From contig NKIH01000003.1 of the NCBI GenBank assembly GCA_002255925.1, positions 248,001 to 312,000 of the forward strand: a stretch of 64,000 bases of DNA, in the 5' to 3' direction. The position numbers and the translations under genes are program-made. Below, piece by piece: positions 47,364-60,946 of the stretch; within the stretch, counting starts at the first letter, position 1, and every line of letters begins with the position of its first letter. The DNA is from Burkholderiales bacterium PBB6 (GTDB lineage Bacteria > Pseudomonadota > Gammaproteobacteria > Burkholderiales > Burkholderiaceae_C). Below the pieces are notes generated by a model. That model saw only the letters and a list, made by a program, of their open reading frames with translations, did no database searches and was not told where the DNA came from.

Positions 47364-47730
47364 TGCTCGCCATGTCGGCGTACCGTCAAACTCGTGTCAT
47401 TCCAACCTGACTGCTGTTTGTGCAACACAAGCACTCCGTTCCCTCGGTAGAGGGATCAACGCGAACTCCAAGCGCCCTGTCGACGCTCAACCATCTAGCA
47501 ATATGGCTCGTATTTCGGCCAGTTTCGAGAGGGGCCGGTCGGCAATGCGGGAGTGGCGAATTCTCCCCACTGAACAGATCAAGGTCTCCTGTCAACGCCC
47601 ACCAGACGCAGCTTCCGGCCTGTCACGCCTGCGGTCTGTGCGGCCGGGCACAGGCTGCACCGAGCGTCCCGGCGCGGCCGGTTATAAACGCGGCTGGTTC
47701 ACACTGGCCGGCCTCCGGGTTGGCTGACGC
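47364..47730. other. divergent gene-free region between kinase and yidD
   Basis: 367 bases with no supportable gene on either strand. It must hold promoters for both divergent genes. TATAAA at 47683-47688 lies 42 bases before the yidD start and could be a -10 element, but no convincing -35 is seen at proper spacing. Confidence 0.4.
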
Positions 47731-48195
47731 ATGCGTTGTTTTGCACTTTGGTTGATCCGGCTTTACCAGCGCTGGCTGTCGCCCTACAAGGGCTTTTCAT
47801 GCGCCTACCGCGTGCACCTGGGCCAGCCCAGCTGCTCTGAACTTGGCTGGCGCGCCATCCGCCGGCACGGGCCGTGGAAGGGGACCGGTGTACTGCGTTT
47901 GCGCATGCACCGCTGCGGCGTGGCACACCGCCGCTTTCAACCAGAGAAGCTGCACAGCGCCACCCCTGCCGCCCGACGCATGCCCGCGGCCCAACGCGGC
48001 GATTGCGACTTGCCCTGCGATGGTTGTGACCTGCCCGGCAGCGGCCATGGGCAAGGTGGCTGCAAACCCTCGTCGGTCTGCGACTGTGCTGACATGGCGA
48101 GCTGTTGCGACTGGCCGTCCAGCAAGAAGAAATCAGAGACCAGGGCTCGCGACCGGTCCACCCGACTGCCCCAGCGCCGCACCCCTGCCCGTTGA
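47731..48195 (+). CDS. yidD: YidD-type membrane protein insertion efficiency factor with Cys-rich tail
   Basis: 154 residues. The first ~72 residues are YidD-like: MRCFALWLIRLYQRWLSPYKGFSC, PSCSELGWRAIRRHGPWKG and LRMHRCGVAHRRFQ, which correspond to conserved segments of the membrane-associated YidD. The remaining ~80 residues are unusual: a dense Cys cluster (GDCDLPCDGCDLPGSG, GGCKPSSVCDCADMASCCDW) followed by a basic tail. This long form occurs apart from the classic rpmH-rnpA-yidD-yidC locus. It may bind metal (inference). Confidence 0.78.
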   Translation: MRCFALWLIRLYQRWLSPYKGFSCAYRVHLGQPSCSELGWRAIRRHGPWKGTGVLRLRMHRCGVAHRRFQPEKLHSATPAARRMPAAQRGDCDLPCDGCDLPGSGHGQGGCKPSSVCDCADMASCCDWPSSKKKSETRARDRSTRLPQRRTPAR

Positions 48196-48210
48196 ATGCT
48201 GGACCCACCG

Positions 48211-49035
48211 ATGCACCGCCGCCACCTGCTGATCTCGCTCTCGACCACGCTGCTGCCCGCCACCATGCACGCCGCCGAGCCCGGCCGCGCACCATTGGTG
48301 CAGACGCTCTCCACCCCGGGCGAGTTGCCGCTGCTGCTGACCGTGCCGCACGACGGCGAGGCCTTCATCGGCCTGACCCCGGCACGCACCCACGGCACGG
48401 TGCTGCGTGACCTGGGCACACGGCCGCTGGCCGAGCAGACCGCCCAGGCGCTGGCCCGCCTGACGGGTGGCCAGCGGCCGGCCTTGGTGGTGGCCCTAGC
48501 GCACCGCAAGTATGTGGATGTGAACCGCAGCGAAGCCGAAGGCACCGAGTCAGATGACGCCGTGCCCGCCTGGCGCAGCTACCACGCAGAGGTGGCAGCG
48601 CAGGTGGCCGAGCTTCGCAAGCGCTTCCCGAACGGGGCACTCATGGTGGATGTGCATGGCCAGGCTCAGGTGCCCGACACCCTCTTTCGCGGCACCCGGA
48701 ATGGCCAGACGGCGCGTGCGCTCGTCAAACGCCTGGGCCCGGTGGCCTTGCAAGGCCCGCACAGCCTGACGGGCGAGCTGGCGGCGCGGGGCTACACGGT
48801 GGCGCCTGCGGTGCAAGACACGCTCAGCGCAGAAGACCCGCGTTTCAGTGGTGGCCACACGGTGGCGACCTACGGCAGCCACCAGCCCGAGGGCATCGAC
48901 GCCATCCAGCTGGAATTCGGCAGCGCCTTGCGTCAGCGCCAAGCGCGGCTACCGGACGACCTGGCCGCTGCGCTGCTGGCGTTCATGCGGTATGCGGGCT
49001 ACCTGCCCGCCAGCGTTCAAGCCCCAGGCGTCTGA
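48211..49035 (+). CDS. exported N-formylglutamate amidohydrolase-like protein
   Basis: 274 residues from the ATG at 48211; an ATG at 48196, directly after the yidD stop, would add five residues. MHRRHLLISLSTTLLPATMHAA is a likely signal peptide. Conserved segments of the N-formylglutamate amidohydrolase family are seen: LLLTVPHDGEAFIGL (HDG), VVALAHRKYVDVNRSEAEG, GALMVDVHGQ (Asp/His) and GGHTVATYGSHQPEGIDAIQLEFG. Family enzymes are Zn-dependent amidases. Periplasmic location suggests a role different from histidine breakdown. The 3' end overlaps the convergent gene by 19 bases. Confidence 0.8.
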   Translation: MHRRHLLISLSTTLLPATMHAAEPGRAPLVQTLSTPGELPLLLTVPHDGEAFIGLTPARTHGTVLRDLGTRPLAEQTAQALARLTGGQRPALVVALAHRKYVDVNRSEAEGTESDDAVPAWRSYHAEVAAQVAELRKRFPNGALMVDVHGQAQVPDTLFRGTRNGQTARALVKRLGPVALQGPHSLTGELAARGYTVAPAVQDTLSAEDPRFSGGHTVATYGSHQPEGIDAIQLEFGSALRQRQARLPDDLAAALLAFMRYAGYLPASVQAPGV

Positions 49036-49355
49036 CTGCCTGAAGACACCGCTACGGGCAGCAGGTCATGCTCGCGCAGCATCACGGGCTCGATCGAGCC
49101 ACCCAGCACTCGTCGGCGCACGGCGCTGTCCACCTCGGCGGCATGTGCCAGGTAGGTGGTCAAAGGCTGGTCAACCGCCTGCTGGGGGCAGAAGCGGTAA
49201 TGCAGCGTGGCCCGGCTGATGGTGGCCCCGACGGGCAAGCCGTGGACCTGAACCCAGAAGCGGACCGAATCGCTGTCGCTGTGAAAAAACGGCGCGGGGC
49301 ACGGCAGTGCCTCTTCGGCGGGCACGGTGGAGATGAAGGCGGGGGGAGCAGGCAT
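49017..49355 (-). CDS. conserved hypothetical protein
   Basis: 112 residues from the ATG at 49355. SDSDSVRFWVQVHGLPVGATISRATLHYRF and LATYLAHAAE-like sequence (here LTTYLAHAAEVDSAVRRRVLGGSIEPVMLREHDLL) look like a conserved Burkholderiales protein, perhaps DUF1488-like. The function is unknown. It overlaps the amidohydrolase-like gene tail-to-tail by 19 bases and is divergent from the Crp/Fnr gene. Confidence 0.65.
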   Translation of the reverse strand: MPAPPAFISTVPAEEALPCPAPFFHSDSDSVRFWVQVHGLPVGATISRATLHYRFCPQQAVDQPLTTYLAHAAEVDSAVRRRVLGGSIEPVMLREHDLLPVAVSSGSQTPGA

Positions 49356-49629
49356 GTTCAGACACACTTCTGGCAATGGGCAGGGCAAAAAGATCACCGG
49401 CAGCGCCGTCCTTCGCTTTAAACAAGCTGAACAACACAACGCGGAGACGCAATGTGAGCGCCCCCCCTGTTGGCGTCTGTGCGCTGGCGAACACGGCATG
49501 TAGGGGATCTGTGCGTCATCGCACATACACCAGCAATTCAAAGCCACTACATTGCGTCGAAGGCCCTGCAACATGCGGGGTCAGGGGCGCTCATGCAGGC
49601 CGCCATCACCACGGAATACCTTTCCTGAA

Positions 49630-50370
49630 ATGAGCACCTTGCAAGCCACGATGTCTGCCAACGCCAATGCCCGCGACAACCAGTTGCTGGCCGTCTTGCC
49701 CGAAGCAGTCTGGACCCGATGGCGCGACATGCTGGAGCCCATCGACCTGCCGCTGGGGCATGTGCTGTACGAGTCCGGCAGCACGATGACGCATGTGGTG
49801 TTTCCCACCACCGCCATCGTCTCGCTGCTGTATGTGATGGAGGACGGTGCCTCCGCCGAGATTGCCGTGGTCGGCCGGGAAGGCGTGGTCGGCATCGCGC
49901 TGTTCATGGGCGGCGAATCAACCCCCAGTCGGGCCGTGGTGCAGAGCGCCGGCAAGGGCTTCAAGATGCGTGCCGCCACCATCAAGGACGAGTTCAACCG
50001 CTCGGTGCCGGTGCTGCACCTGTTGCTGCGCTACACGCAGGCGCTGATCACGCAGATGTCGCAGACAGCGGTGTGCAACCGCCACCACTCACTCGACCAG
50101 CAGCTGTGCCGCTGGCTGCTGCTGAGCCTGGACCGCCTGCCGGGTGTGGAGCTGGTGATGACCCAGGAGCTGATTGCCAACATGCTGGGCGTGCGCCGGG
50201 AAGGCGTGACCGAAGGCGCGCTCAAGCTGCAGCGTGCGGGACTGATCAAGTACGCGCGTGGCCACATCACGGTGCTCGACCGCCCGGGCCTGGAAGCCCG
50301 TTCGTGCGAGTGCTACGACGTGGTCAAACGCGAATACGACCGGCTGCTGCCGAGGTCACAGGCCGACTGA
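49630..50370 (+). CDS. Crp/Fnr-family transcriptional regulator
   Basis: 246 residues from the ATG at 49630. A cyclic-nucleotide-binding-like beta barrel (LPLGHVLYESGSTMTHVVFPTTAIVSLLYVMEDGASAEIAVVGREGVVGIALFMGG) leads to the long dimerisation helix and a winged HTH (VMTQELIANMLGVRREGVTEGALKLQRAGLIKYARGHITVLDRPGLE). No Fnr-type Cys cluster is at the N terminus. The effector is unknown. It is convergent with the MscS gene, overlapping it by 15 bases. Confidence 0.9.
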   Translation: MSTLQATMSANANARDNQLLAVLPEAVWTRWRDMLEPIDLPLGHVLYESGSTMTHVVFPTTAIVSLLYVMEDGASAEIAVVGREGVVGIALFMGGESTPSRAVVQSAGKGFKMRAATIKDEFNRSVPVLHLLLRYTQALITQMSQTAVCNRHHSLDQQLCRWLLLSLDRLPGVELVMTQELIANMLGVRREGVTEGALKLQRAGLIKYARGHITVLDRPGLEARSCECYDVVKREYDRLLPRSQAD

Positions 50371-51636
50371 AGCGCCAGGCTGGCCACGCTGCGCCGGCGG
50401 CTGCAAGGCCTCACCCCGCTGCGGCGCCCACGGCCCGGCCGGCACCACCTGCGGGGCGGGCGGGTCAGCCAGGTAATGCGGCGACATGATCTGCACGCCG
50501 TTTTCATTGAATACGTCCTGCACATTGGCATGCAGCGCACTCAGCGCCTCGGCACGGCGGCGCGGGGCGTTGTTGTTGCCCTGGGCGCACAGGCGGTACT
50601 CCACATAGAAATCACTCAGCGCCGACTGGATGACATACGGCGCCGGAACTGCGGCCACACCGGGCGTGCGCGACGCCGCTTCCAGCAGCATCGCGTGCAC
50701 CTGCCGCCAGGGCGTGGTGTAGCCGATGGTGACCGCCGTGTGCAGCACGAACTGGCCGTCTTCCACCAAGCGCGAAAAGTTGCGCACGGGCTGACCAAAC
50801 ACCACCGAGTTCGGCAGGATCACCTCTTCACCCATCCCGGTTTGCACCCGGGTGGCGAACAGGCCAACCTGCGTGACCGTGCCTTCGGTGTCGCCGATCT
50901 TCACGTACTCACCCACCCGCAGCGCGCGGGAGTACATCAGGCTCAAGCCCGACATGGCCTGGCCAACCACGCTGGACGCCCCGAGCGAGAGCATCAAACC
51001 CGCCAGCACCGACAAGCCCTTGAAGGCCTCGCTGTTCGAGCCCGGCAGGTACGGGTACGCCATGGCCAGCGCAAACAGCCACACCACCACCTGCGCCAGC
51101 CGGCGCGTGGGGCCGGCGGTGTCCTTGTCGAGCCAGCCCAGGCGCACTTCACCGCGCTCTACCCGCTCCAGCAACAGGCACTGCGCCTGCGACACCAGCC
51201 GCGCCAGCCCGAAGATCAGCAAAGCCGTGAGCAGGCCCGGCACCGCCCCCAGCGTGGCGCTGAAGAACTGGCCCAGCACGTCCATCAGCCAATCAAAAGA
51301 CCGCAGGCCCCAGGACCGCGTCCAGCTGAACTGCTGCAGCACGAAGCTGGCCCACAGGTCGATCACCAGCACGATCAGGCCCCAGGAGAGCGCCGTCACC
51401 ACCCACTGCACGCCGGAATTGGCATGGTCGACATAGGTGCTGACGATGGCCGCATGGCCTTGCTTGCGACGCAGCAGCACCAGCCAGGCCCGCAGGCGCG
51501 CCACGGCCTTGTCCTGCACCAGCCACAGCAGGCGCACCAGCAAGGCAGCCAGCACCGTGGCCGCAGCTGTCCAGGCCAGGCCGACCCACCAGATGTCGGC
51601 GGCGTTGCCCGCTGTGCTCATCGCGCCCATCGCCAC
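50356..51636 (-). CDS. mechanosensitive ion channel, MscS family
   Basis: 426 residues. Hydrophobic helices lie at about residues 13-36, 77-95, 130-150 and 180-200. The MscS core follows: pore-helix region SVLAGLMLSLGASSVVGQAMSGLSLMYSRALRVGEYVKIGDTEGTVTQVGLFATRVQTGMGEEVILPNSVVF, then the cytoplasmic alpha/beta part. It releases osmolytes on membrane tension. The C-terminal ~35 residues are Pro/Ala/Gln-rich. The glutamine-synthetase-family gene ends (at 53043 to 51658) just upstream on the same strand. Confidence 0.9.
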   Translation of the reverse strand: MAMGAMSTAGNAADIWWVGLAWTAAATVLAALLVRLLWLVQDKAVARLRAWLVLLRRKQGHAAIVSTYVDHANSGVQWVVTALSWGLIVLVIDLWASFVLQQFSWTRSWGLRSFDWLMDVLGQFFSATLGAVPGLLTALLIFGLARLVSQAQCLLLERVERGEVRLGWLDKDTAGPTRRLAQVVVWLFALAMAYPYLPGSNSEAFKGLSVLAGLMLSLGASSVVGQAMSGLSLMYSRALRVGEYVKIGDTEGTVTQVGLFATRVQTGMGEEVILPNSVVFGQPVRNFSRLVEDGQFVLHTAVTIGYTTPWRQVHAMLLEAASRTPGVAAVPAPYVIQSALSDFYVEYRLCAQGNNNAPRRRAEALSALHANVQDVFNENGVQIMSPHYLADPPAPQVVPAGPWAPQRGEALQPPAQRGQPGASVGL

Positions 51637-51657
51637 TCCTTCAATTGCAACGGCCGA

Positions 51658-53043
51658 TCAGACCAGCGGACCGAGGAAGCGACGCTCCCAGGCGCTGATC
51701 TCGCGCAGGAAGCTGTCGTGCTCCAGGCCCTTCACGGCCAGGTAGGCCTGCACGAAGCCCTTGCCCAGCAGGCGCGGTGCCGAGGGGCTGCGCGCCAGTT
51801 GCGCGTGGGCCTCGGCGAAGGTGCGCGGCAAGGTGTGCGCCTGGGCATAACCGTCGCCGGTGATGGGGTCGGCCGGGATGATGGCTTCGTCCATGCCCGC
51901 GAGGCCGGCGGCCAGGCTGGCGGCCAGCACGAGATAGGGGTTGGCGTCCGACCCGGCGATCCGGTTTTCCACCCGCCGCGCCACCGGGGCGCTGGTCGGC
52001 ACGCGCAGGCCTGCCGTGCGGTTGTCGTGGCCCCACTCCAGGTTGATCGGCGCCTGACTGCCCGACACATAACGCCGGTAGGAGTTGACGTGCGGCGCAT
52101 ACAGCAGCATCAGGTCGGGGCCGTAGGTTTGCAGCCCACCGATGTAGTGCAGGAAGGCCGGTGACGCCGTGCCGTTGGCATTGCTGAAGATGTTGTCGCC
52201 CGCCGCATTCACCACGCTCTGGTGCAGGTGCATCGAGCTGCCCGCCTCACCCGCGATCGGCTTGGCCATGAACACGGCGTTCAGGCCATGTTGCAGCGCC
52301 ACTTCCTTGGCGGCGTACTTGAACAGGAAGGCCTGGTCAGCCAGCGCCAGCGCATCGCCGTGCATCAGGTTGATCTCGTACTGGCTGCAGCCCACCTCAT
52401 GAATCCAGGTATCGCCGCGGATGCCCAGCGTGTCGATGGCCGCGTGGAACGCATCCCAGAACGGGCCGAGCTCATCGAGCATGTTCAGGCTGAAGGCCGA
52501 CTGGCCCACCTCGGCCCGGCCACCACGGCCCACCGGCGCCACCAGCGGCTGCGCGGGGTCAGTGCAAGGCGCCGTCAGGTAGAACTCGATCTCGGGCGCC
52601 ACCACGGGCGTCAGGCCACGCTCGGCATACCGAGCCAGCACGGCTTTCAGCACCGAGCGCGGCGCGAAGGCGCAATGCTCACCACTCAGCTCGATGCAGT
52701 CGTGGATAGCCAGGTAACGCGGGCTGCTGGCCCAGGGCATGCGGCGCACGGTGGCCATGTCGGGCACCAGGCGCACGTCGGGGTCTTCATCCGGGAAGAT
52801 CGGGTCGTACGAATACTCGCCCGTCACGCACTGCATCGGAATGGCCTGGGCCATGCGCAACTCCTGGCCCTTGGCGAAGCTGGCCGCAGGCATCAGCTTG
52901 CCGCGCGGATAACCCGTCACATCGGGGAAGAGGCACGCCACGTCGCGCACGCCCTCACGCTGGAAGGTGGCCAGCAGTTCGGCCGGGCTGGGGTTGGCGG
53001 CCTTGTTGGCGGCGTTGTTGGCAGCGGCAGCATCAATTGTCAT
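51658..53043 (-). CDS. glutamine synthetase family protein (possible gamma-glutamylpolyamine synthetase)
   Basis: 461 residues from the ATG at 53043; ATGs at 53073 and 53094 are alternatives, none with a strong ribosome site. An Ala/Asn-rich N terminus precedes the beta-grasp (VACLFPDVTGYPRGKLMP). The catalytic domain shows PVVAPEIEFYLTAP, IHEVGCSQYEINLMHGDALALADQAFLFKY, VFMAKPIAGEAGSSMHLHQSV and WGHDNRTAGLRVPTSAPVARRVENRIAGSDANPYLVLAASLAAG. The last block is GS-type. Such non-housekeeping GS forms often glutamylate putrescine or other amines (PuuA-like); the substrate is not proven. Confidence 0.85.
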   Translation of the reverse strand: MTIDAAAANNAANKAANPSPAELLATFQREGVRDVACLFPDVTGYPRGKLMPAASFAKGQELRMAQAIPMQCVTGEYSYDPIFPDEDPDVRLVPDMATVRRMPWASSPRYLAIHDCIELSGEHCAFAPRSVLKAVLARYAERGLTPVVAPEIEFYLTAPCTDPAQPLVAPVGRGGRAEVGQSAFSLNMLDELGPFWDAFHAAIDTLGIRGDTWIHEVGCSQYEINLMHGDALALADQAFLFKYAAKEVALQHGLNAVFMAKPIAGEAGSSMHLHQSVVNAAGDNIFSNANGTASPAFLHYIGGLQTYGPDLMLLYAPHVNSYRRYVSGSQAPINLEWGHDNRTAGLRVPTSAPVARRVENRIAGSDANPYLVLAASLAAGLAGMDEAIIPADPITGDGYAQAHTLPRTFAEAHAQLARSPSAPRLLGKGFVQAYLAVKGLEHDSFLREISAWERRFLGPLV

Positions 53044-53642
53044 GTCAGCATCAAGGCTGTGGTGATGGGCCATTTTGCGCCGAGAAGCCGACACCAGGGC
53101 GCTGATGGCAACCCTGAGGCTTTGGGAGACACTGTGGCGTCACGCCGACTCACCCACGCTCATCCCGGAGGCCCTGGCCCATGTCGACCCGCATGTTCTT
53201 GATGCCCACCCGCGCCCTGGCCGTGCTGGCCACCCTGGCCGCCGCGCTGCACGCCCTTCCGGCAAAGGCTCAAACCGTGGCACCGGCCACCAAAGAAATC
53301 TCAGGTGCCACCGCGCCGGTTTATGACGCGGCCCTGGCCCGTCAACTCGGCGCCGATGAGCGCGGCATGCGCCCGTATGTGCTGGCCATCCTGAAGACCG
53401 GCCCCACGCCAGTGCCAGCCGGGCCCGAGCGCGACGCGATGTTCAAGGGCCACTTCGACAACATCAAGCGCATGGCCGCCGAAGGCACGCTGGTGACGGC
53501 CGGCCCGCTCGACGGCCAGGAAGGCCGCCGCGGCCTGTACATCTTCGCGGTGCCCAGCATTGAGGCGGCTCGGCTGCTCACGGCCACCGACCCGGTCATT
53601 GCCAACGGCGAGATGGTGGCGGAGTTCCACCGCTTCTACGGA

Positions 53643-56450
<2,808 letters not shown>

Positions 56451-56583
56451 GGCGGCTCTCCAGTTGAACAGCGCCTGAGCATGGCCGGGGGCTGTGCGCC
56501 AGTCTGTGCGCTGGGCAGCAGCCAGCCGGCCGCCGCCCCGCTACGCTGAATGACCGCCTGCCAGCAGGCCCCCTGGAGTGACC

Positions 56584-57969
<1,386 letters not shown>

Positions 57970-58125
57970 TCAGCCGCCCCGACCGCCGCCATCCACGATT
58001 GGACGTGTGCCTCTAGCCGCCGGGCAAGCCTGGCGTCAACCGGCGGGGCCAGAATTGCGGCTCGACACCGAGATCGGTGCCGCCATCTGCACTGACATCT
58101 GCACTGCCAACTGAGGAGACAAACC

Positions 58126-59310
58126 ATGAGCTTCAAGGACATCTATGTGGTGGGTGCCGCGCGCACGGCCATCGGCACTTTCGGCGGATCGCTCAAGGAC
58201 GTGCCGCTGACCCAGCTGGCCACGCTCACCGTCAAGACCGCCATGGCCCGCGCCGGCGTTGACCCGACCCGGGTTGGTCAGGTGGTGATGGGCAACGTGA
58301 TTCCCACCGACACCCGCGACGCCTACCTCTCACGCGTGGCCGCCATCGAAGCCGGCATTCCGCAGGAAACCCCGGCCTTCAACGTGAACCGCCTGTGCGG
58401 CTCGGGCCTGCAGGCGATGCTGCTGGCGGCGCAGTCGCTGCAGATGGGTGATGCCGACGTGGCGATTGGCGCTGGCGCCGAGTCGATGAGCCGCGGCCCT
58501 TACCTGATGCCGGCTGCCCGCTGGGGCCAGCGCATGGGTGACGCCGTGATGACCGACTACATGCTCGGCATCCTGCACGACCCCTTCCACAAGATCCACA
58601 TGGGCATCACCGCCGAAAACGTGGCCGCCCAGGAAGGCATCACCCGCCAGATGCAGGACGAGCTGGCGGTGGTGAGCCAGCAGCGCGCCGCCCGCGCCGT
58701 GGCCGAAGGCCGCTTCACCTCGCAGATCGTGCCGGTGGAAATTGCCAGCCGCAAGGGCACCATCAGCTTCGCCACCGACGAGCATGTGCGTGGCGACACC
58801 ACCGTTGAATCACTGGCCAAGATGCGCCCGGCCTTCAAGCCGGAGGGCAGCGTGACCGCCGGCAACGCCTCGGGCCTGAACGACGGTGCCGCCGCACTGG
58901 TGCTGGCCACCGGTGATGCGGTGAAGGCCCAGGGCCTGAAGCCGCTGGCCCGGCTGGTGAGCCATGGCCACGCCGGCCTCGACCCCAAGCTGATGGGCCT
59001 GGGGCCCGTGCCGGCCACGCGCATCGCGCTGCAACGCGCCGGCCTGCAGGTGGGCGACATCGACGTGATCGAAGCCAACGAAGCCTTTGCCGCCCAAGCC
59101 TGCGCTGTGGCCAAGCTGCTCGGGTTTGATCCGGAGAAGGTGAACCCGAACGGCTCGGGCATTTCGCTGGGTCACCCGGTGGGTGCCACGGGCGCGATCA
59201 TCGCCACCAAGGCGATCTACGAGCTGCACCGCACGGGCGGCCGCTACGCACTGGCCACCATGTGCATTGGTGGCGGCCAGGGCATTGCGGCGATCTTCGA
59301 GCGCTGCTGA
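58126..59310 (+). CDS. bktB: beta-ketothiolase / acetyl-CoA C-acyltransferase (BktB type)
   Basis: 394 residues. Catalytic Cys in NVNRLCGSGLQAMLLAAQ, His in NPNGSGISLGHPVGATGA and second Cys in ALATMCIGGGQGIAAIFE. The N terminus VVGAARTAIGTFGGSLKDVPLTQL and MLGILHDPFHKIHMGITAENVA look closest to Ralstonia BktB, which also accepts C5 substrates for polyhydroxyalkanoate synthesis. GAGGAG precedes the ATG. It could equally serve acetyl-CoA condensation (PhaA) or beta-oxidation. Confidence 0.92.
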   Translation: MSFKDIYVVGAARTAIGTFGGSLKDVPLTQLATLTVKTAMARAGVDPTRVGQVVMGNVIPTDTRDAYLSRVAAIEAGIPQETPAFNVNRLCGSGLQAMLLAAQSLQMGDADVAIGAGAESMSRGPYLMPAARWGQRMGDAVMTDYMLGILHDPFHKIHMGITAENVAAQEGITRQMQDELAVVSQQRAARAVAEGRFTSQIVPVEIASRKGTISFATDEHVRGDTTVESLAKMRPAFKPEGSVTAGNASGLNDGAAALVLATGDAVKAQGLKPLARLVSHGHAGLDPKLMGLGPVPATRIALQRAGLQVGDIDVIEANEAFAAQACAVAKLLGFDPEKVNPNGSGISLGHPVGATGAIIATKAIYELHRTGGRYALATMCIGGGQGIAAIFERC

Positions 59311-59330
59311 TCGGACTGAACCCAGCGGTC

Positions 59331-60314
59331 TCAGTCCAGCGGCCAGACGGTGTCGCCCTCGCCCGCCGAGCAATCGTCGGGCAGTGGCGCACCGTCGCGA
59401 CGCAGCACGATCTGCCGCCCGTCGTGGCAGAACTCGAGGCGCTGGGCGCCGGGGTGCTGCGCCCGGGCAAACGCTTCCAGCGCATCGGGCATGCTGACGC
59501 GGTAAACCGCCGCGGCCAGATCGGCCTCCGGGTGGTCACTGTTGTGCACATAGGGCACCAGCGGCGCCAGCCACACCACCGGCCGCCAGCGCACCTGCAC
59601 CGGCGTGGGCACATAGCCCGCGGCCTGCAGCCAGGCTTGTGCGGCGGCGCGCGTGGTGGCGAGGTTAGTGGCCACCGCTGCGGGTGCAGCTTCTGACGAT
59701 GCCGGCACGCTCAGCCGCCCCCAGCTCACGGCCATCAGCTCGGCCACCCACTGGTTGCAGTTCTGGAACGTGGTGCTGAAGGCATACGCATTGGCGCTGT
59801 AGGCCGGGTGCAGCACCGACAGGGCGGTGGGCTTGTCGAGCGCGCTTTGGGCCAGATCGGCCGCCGCACCGGGCGGCAGCAGCAGCACCGACACATGGCC
59901 GAGCGCCGGGTTGTCGGCGCCCATCACGAAGCCGGGCAAGCCCTGGTCAAACAGGCGCGGCGCCCCTTCTTCGCAGGCGTAATACAGCTGGCGCACCGCC
60001 CAGGGGCTGGCGGCGCTGTCACGCAGGGCCAGGCCGGCATGCGAATAACGCAGGCCCACCCGGCGCAGGTCGGTGCCCGAGCGGGCGATCAGCGCGAGGG
60101 CCTGGCCACTGGCCGCCAACTCCGCCTTGATGCGGCCGGCAAAACGCAGCAGACGGTCTTGCTCAGGCGCGCCCAGGCGCGACGGGCTGTCGCACAGGCG
60201 CAGCGATGCACTGCCGCTGCTGAAGGCCCAGGCCGGGCTGCTGTTGGCCAGCCCGACCAGCAACACCAGCAGCGCACACGGGCCCGCCGGGCTCAGCGAG
60301 CCCGTCAAGCGCAT
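59331..60314 (-). CDS. DUF2145 domain-containing exported protein
   Basis: 327 residues from the ATG at 60314; longer upstream frames are not conserved. The signal peptide is MRLTGSLSPAGPCALLVLLVG... ending ANSSPAWA. The body shows RVGLRYSHAGLALRDSAASPWAVRQLYYACEEGAPRLFDQGLPGFVMGA and YSTTFQNCNQWVAELMA-like sequence (here AFSTTFQNCNQWVAELMAVSW), typical of DUF2145. The N-C-N-Q-W block recalls NlpC/P60-type hydrolase folds, but catalysis is unproven. It overlaps the upstream gene by one base (TGATG). Confidence 0.82.
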   Translation of the reverse strand: MRLTGSLSPAGPCALLVLLVGLANSSPAWAFSSGSASLRLCDSPSRLGAPEQDRLLRFAGRIKAELAASGQALALIARSGTDLRRVGLRYSHAGLALRDSAASPWAVRQLYYACEEGAPRLFDQGLPGFVMGADNPALGHVSVLLLPPGAAADLAQSALDKPTALSVLHPAYSANAYAFSTTFQNCNQWVAELMAVSWGRLSVPASSEAAPAAVATNLATTRAAAQAWLQAAGYVPTPVQVRWRPVVWLAPLVPYVHNSDHPEADLAAAVYRVSMPDALEAFARAQHPGAQRLEFCHDGRQIVLRRDGAPLPDDCSAGEGDTVWPLD

Positions 60315-60778
60315 CAGAGCACGACGACCTGGCTGCCCAGTTCGCGGTACACCGCGTCGTCCAGCACCAGGAAGAAGGCGCGGCCGCTGGTGGCGTCGGC
60401 AAAGGCCACGCCGTAGTCGCGGGCCTGTGCGGCCACCACGCCGCCCACGGTCACCTGGGCGGCTTCGGCCACGGTTTGCGGCATCCAGACGAACAGGCCA
60501 CCTTCGGCGCTGGCGTCGGCCACGGCTTGCAGTTGCACACGGACCAGGCCCGGGCGCTGCTCGGCCACGGTGATGTCGATGACGCGGTAATCGCCGGCCG
60601 CCGTGCGTTCCTGGCCCGACGAGGACTTGCTGGACTTCTCGATCGAGGTGGACGAGCTGCCCACCGACTGCGACGCCGCGCTGGACGCCGAGGAGGTGAT
60701 GGTGTCGGCCAGCGCAGGTTGGGTGGCGGCCACGGCCAGCACAGCGGCGCAGGCCCAACGGAAGGAAGCAGAACGCAT
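60314..60778 (-). CDS. exported hypothetical protein
   Basis: 154 residues from the ATG at 60778: signal peptide MRSASFRWACAAVLAVAATQ then PALA|DTI. A Ser-rich linker follows (SSASSAASQSVGSSSTSIEKSSKSSSG) and then a beta-rich domain ending VYRELGSQVVVL. No known domain is recognised. Coupled to the DUF2145 gene by a one-base stop/start overlap, so the two products probably act together in the periplasm. Confidence 0.75.
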   Translation of the reverse strand: MRSASFRWACAAVLAVAATQPALADTITSSASSAASQSVGSSSTSIEKSSKSSSGQERTAAGDYRVIDITVAEQRPGLVRVQLQAVADASAEGGLFVWMPQTVAEAAQVTVGGVVAAQARDYGVAFADATSGRAFFLVLDDAVYRELGSQVVVL

Positions 60779-60946
60779 GGTGAACTCCGGCCCGCAGGCG
60801 AAATGGATGTAGGGATGGATTCGAAAAAAACAGATCAAAAGATCTCGGGAATGGCCCGGATCTTACGTCGTCATCCCCCTGACACGGCCCAAGGCGAGCA
60901 TGCTGCGCTTGTGCCCGGTTGTAGGCACTTGTGACTGCCCTGCCCC

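Noticed and set aside
47420-47755. 111-codon plus-strand frame before yidD
   Set aside because: No domain or ribosome site; it overlaps the start of yidD in another frame and lies in the divergent promoter region.
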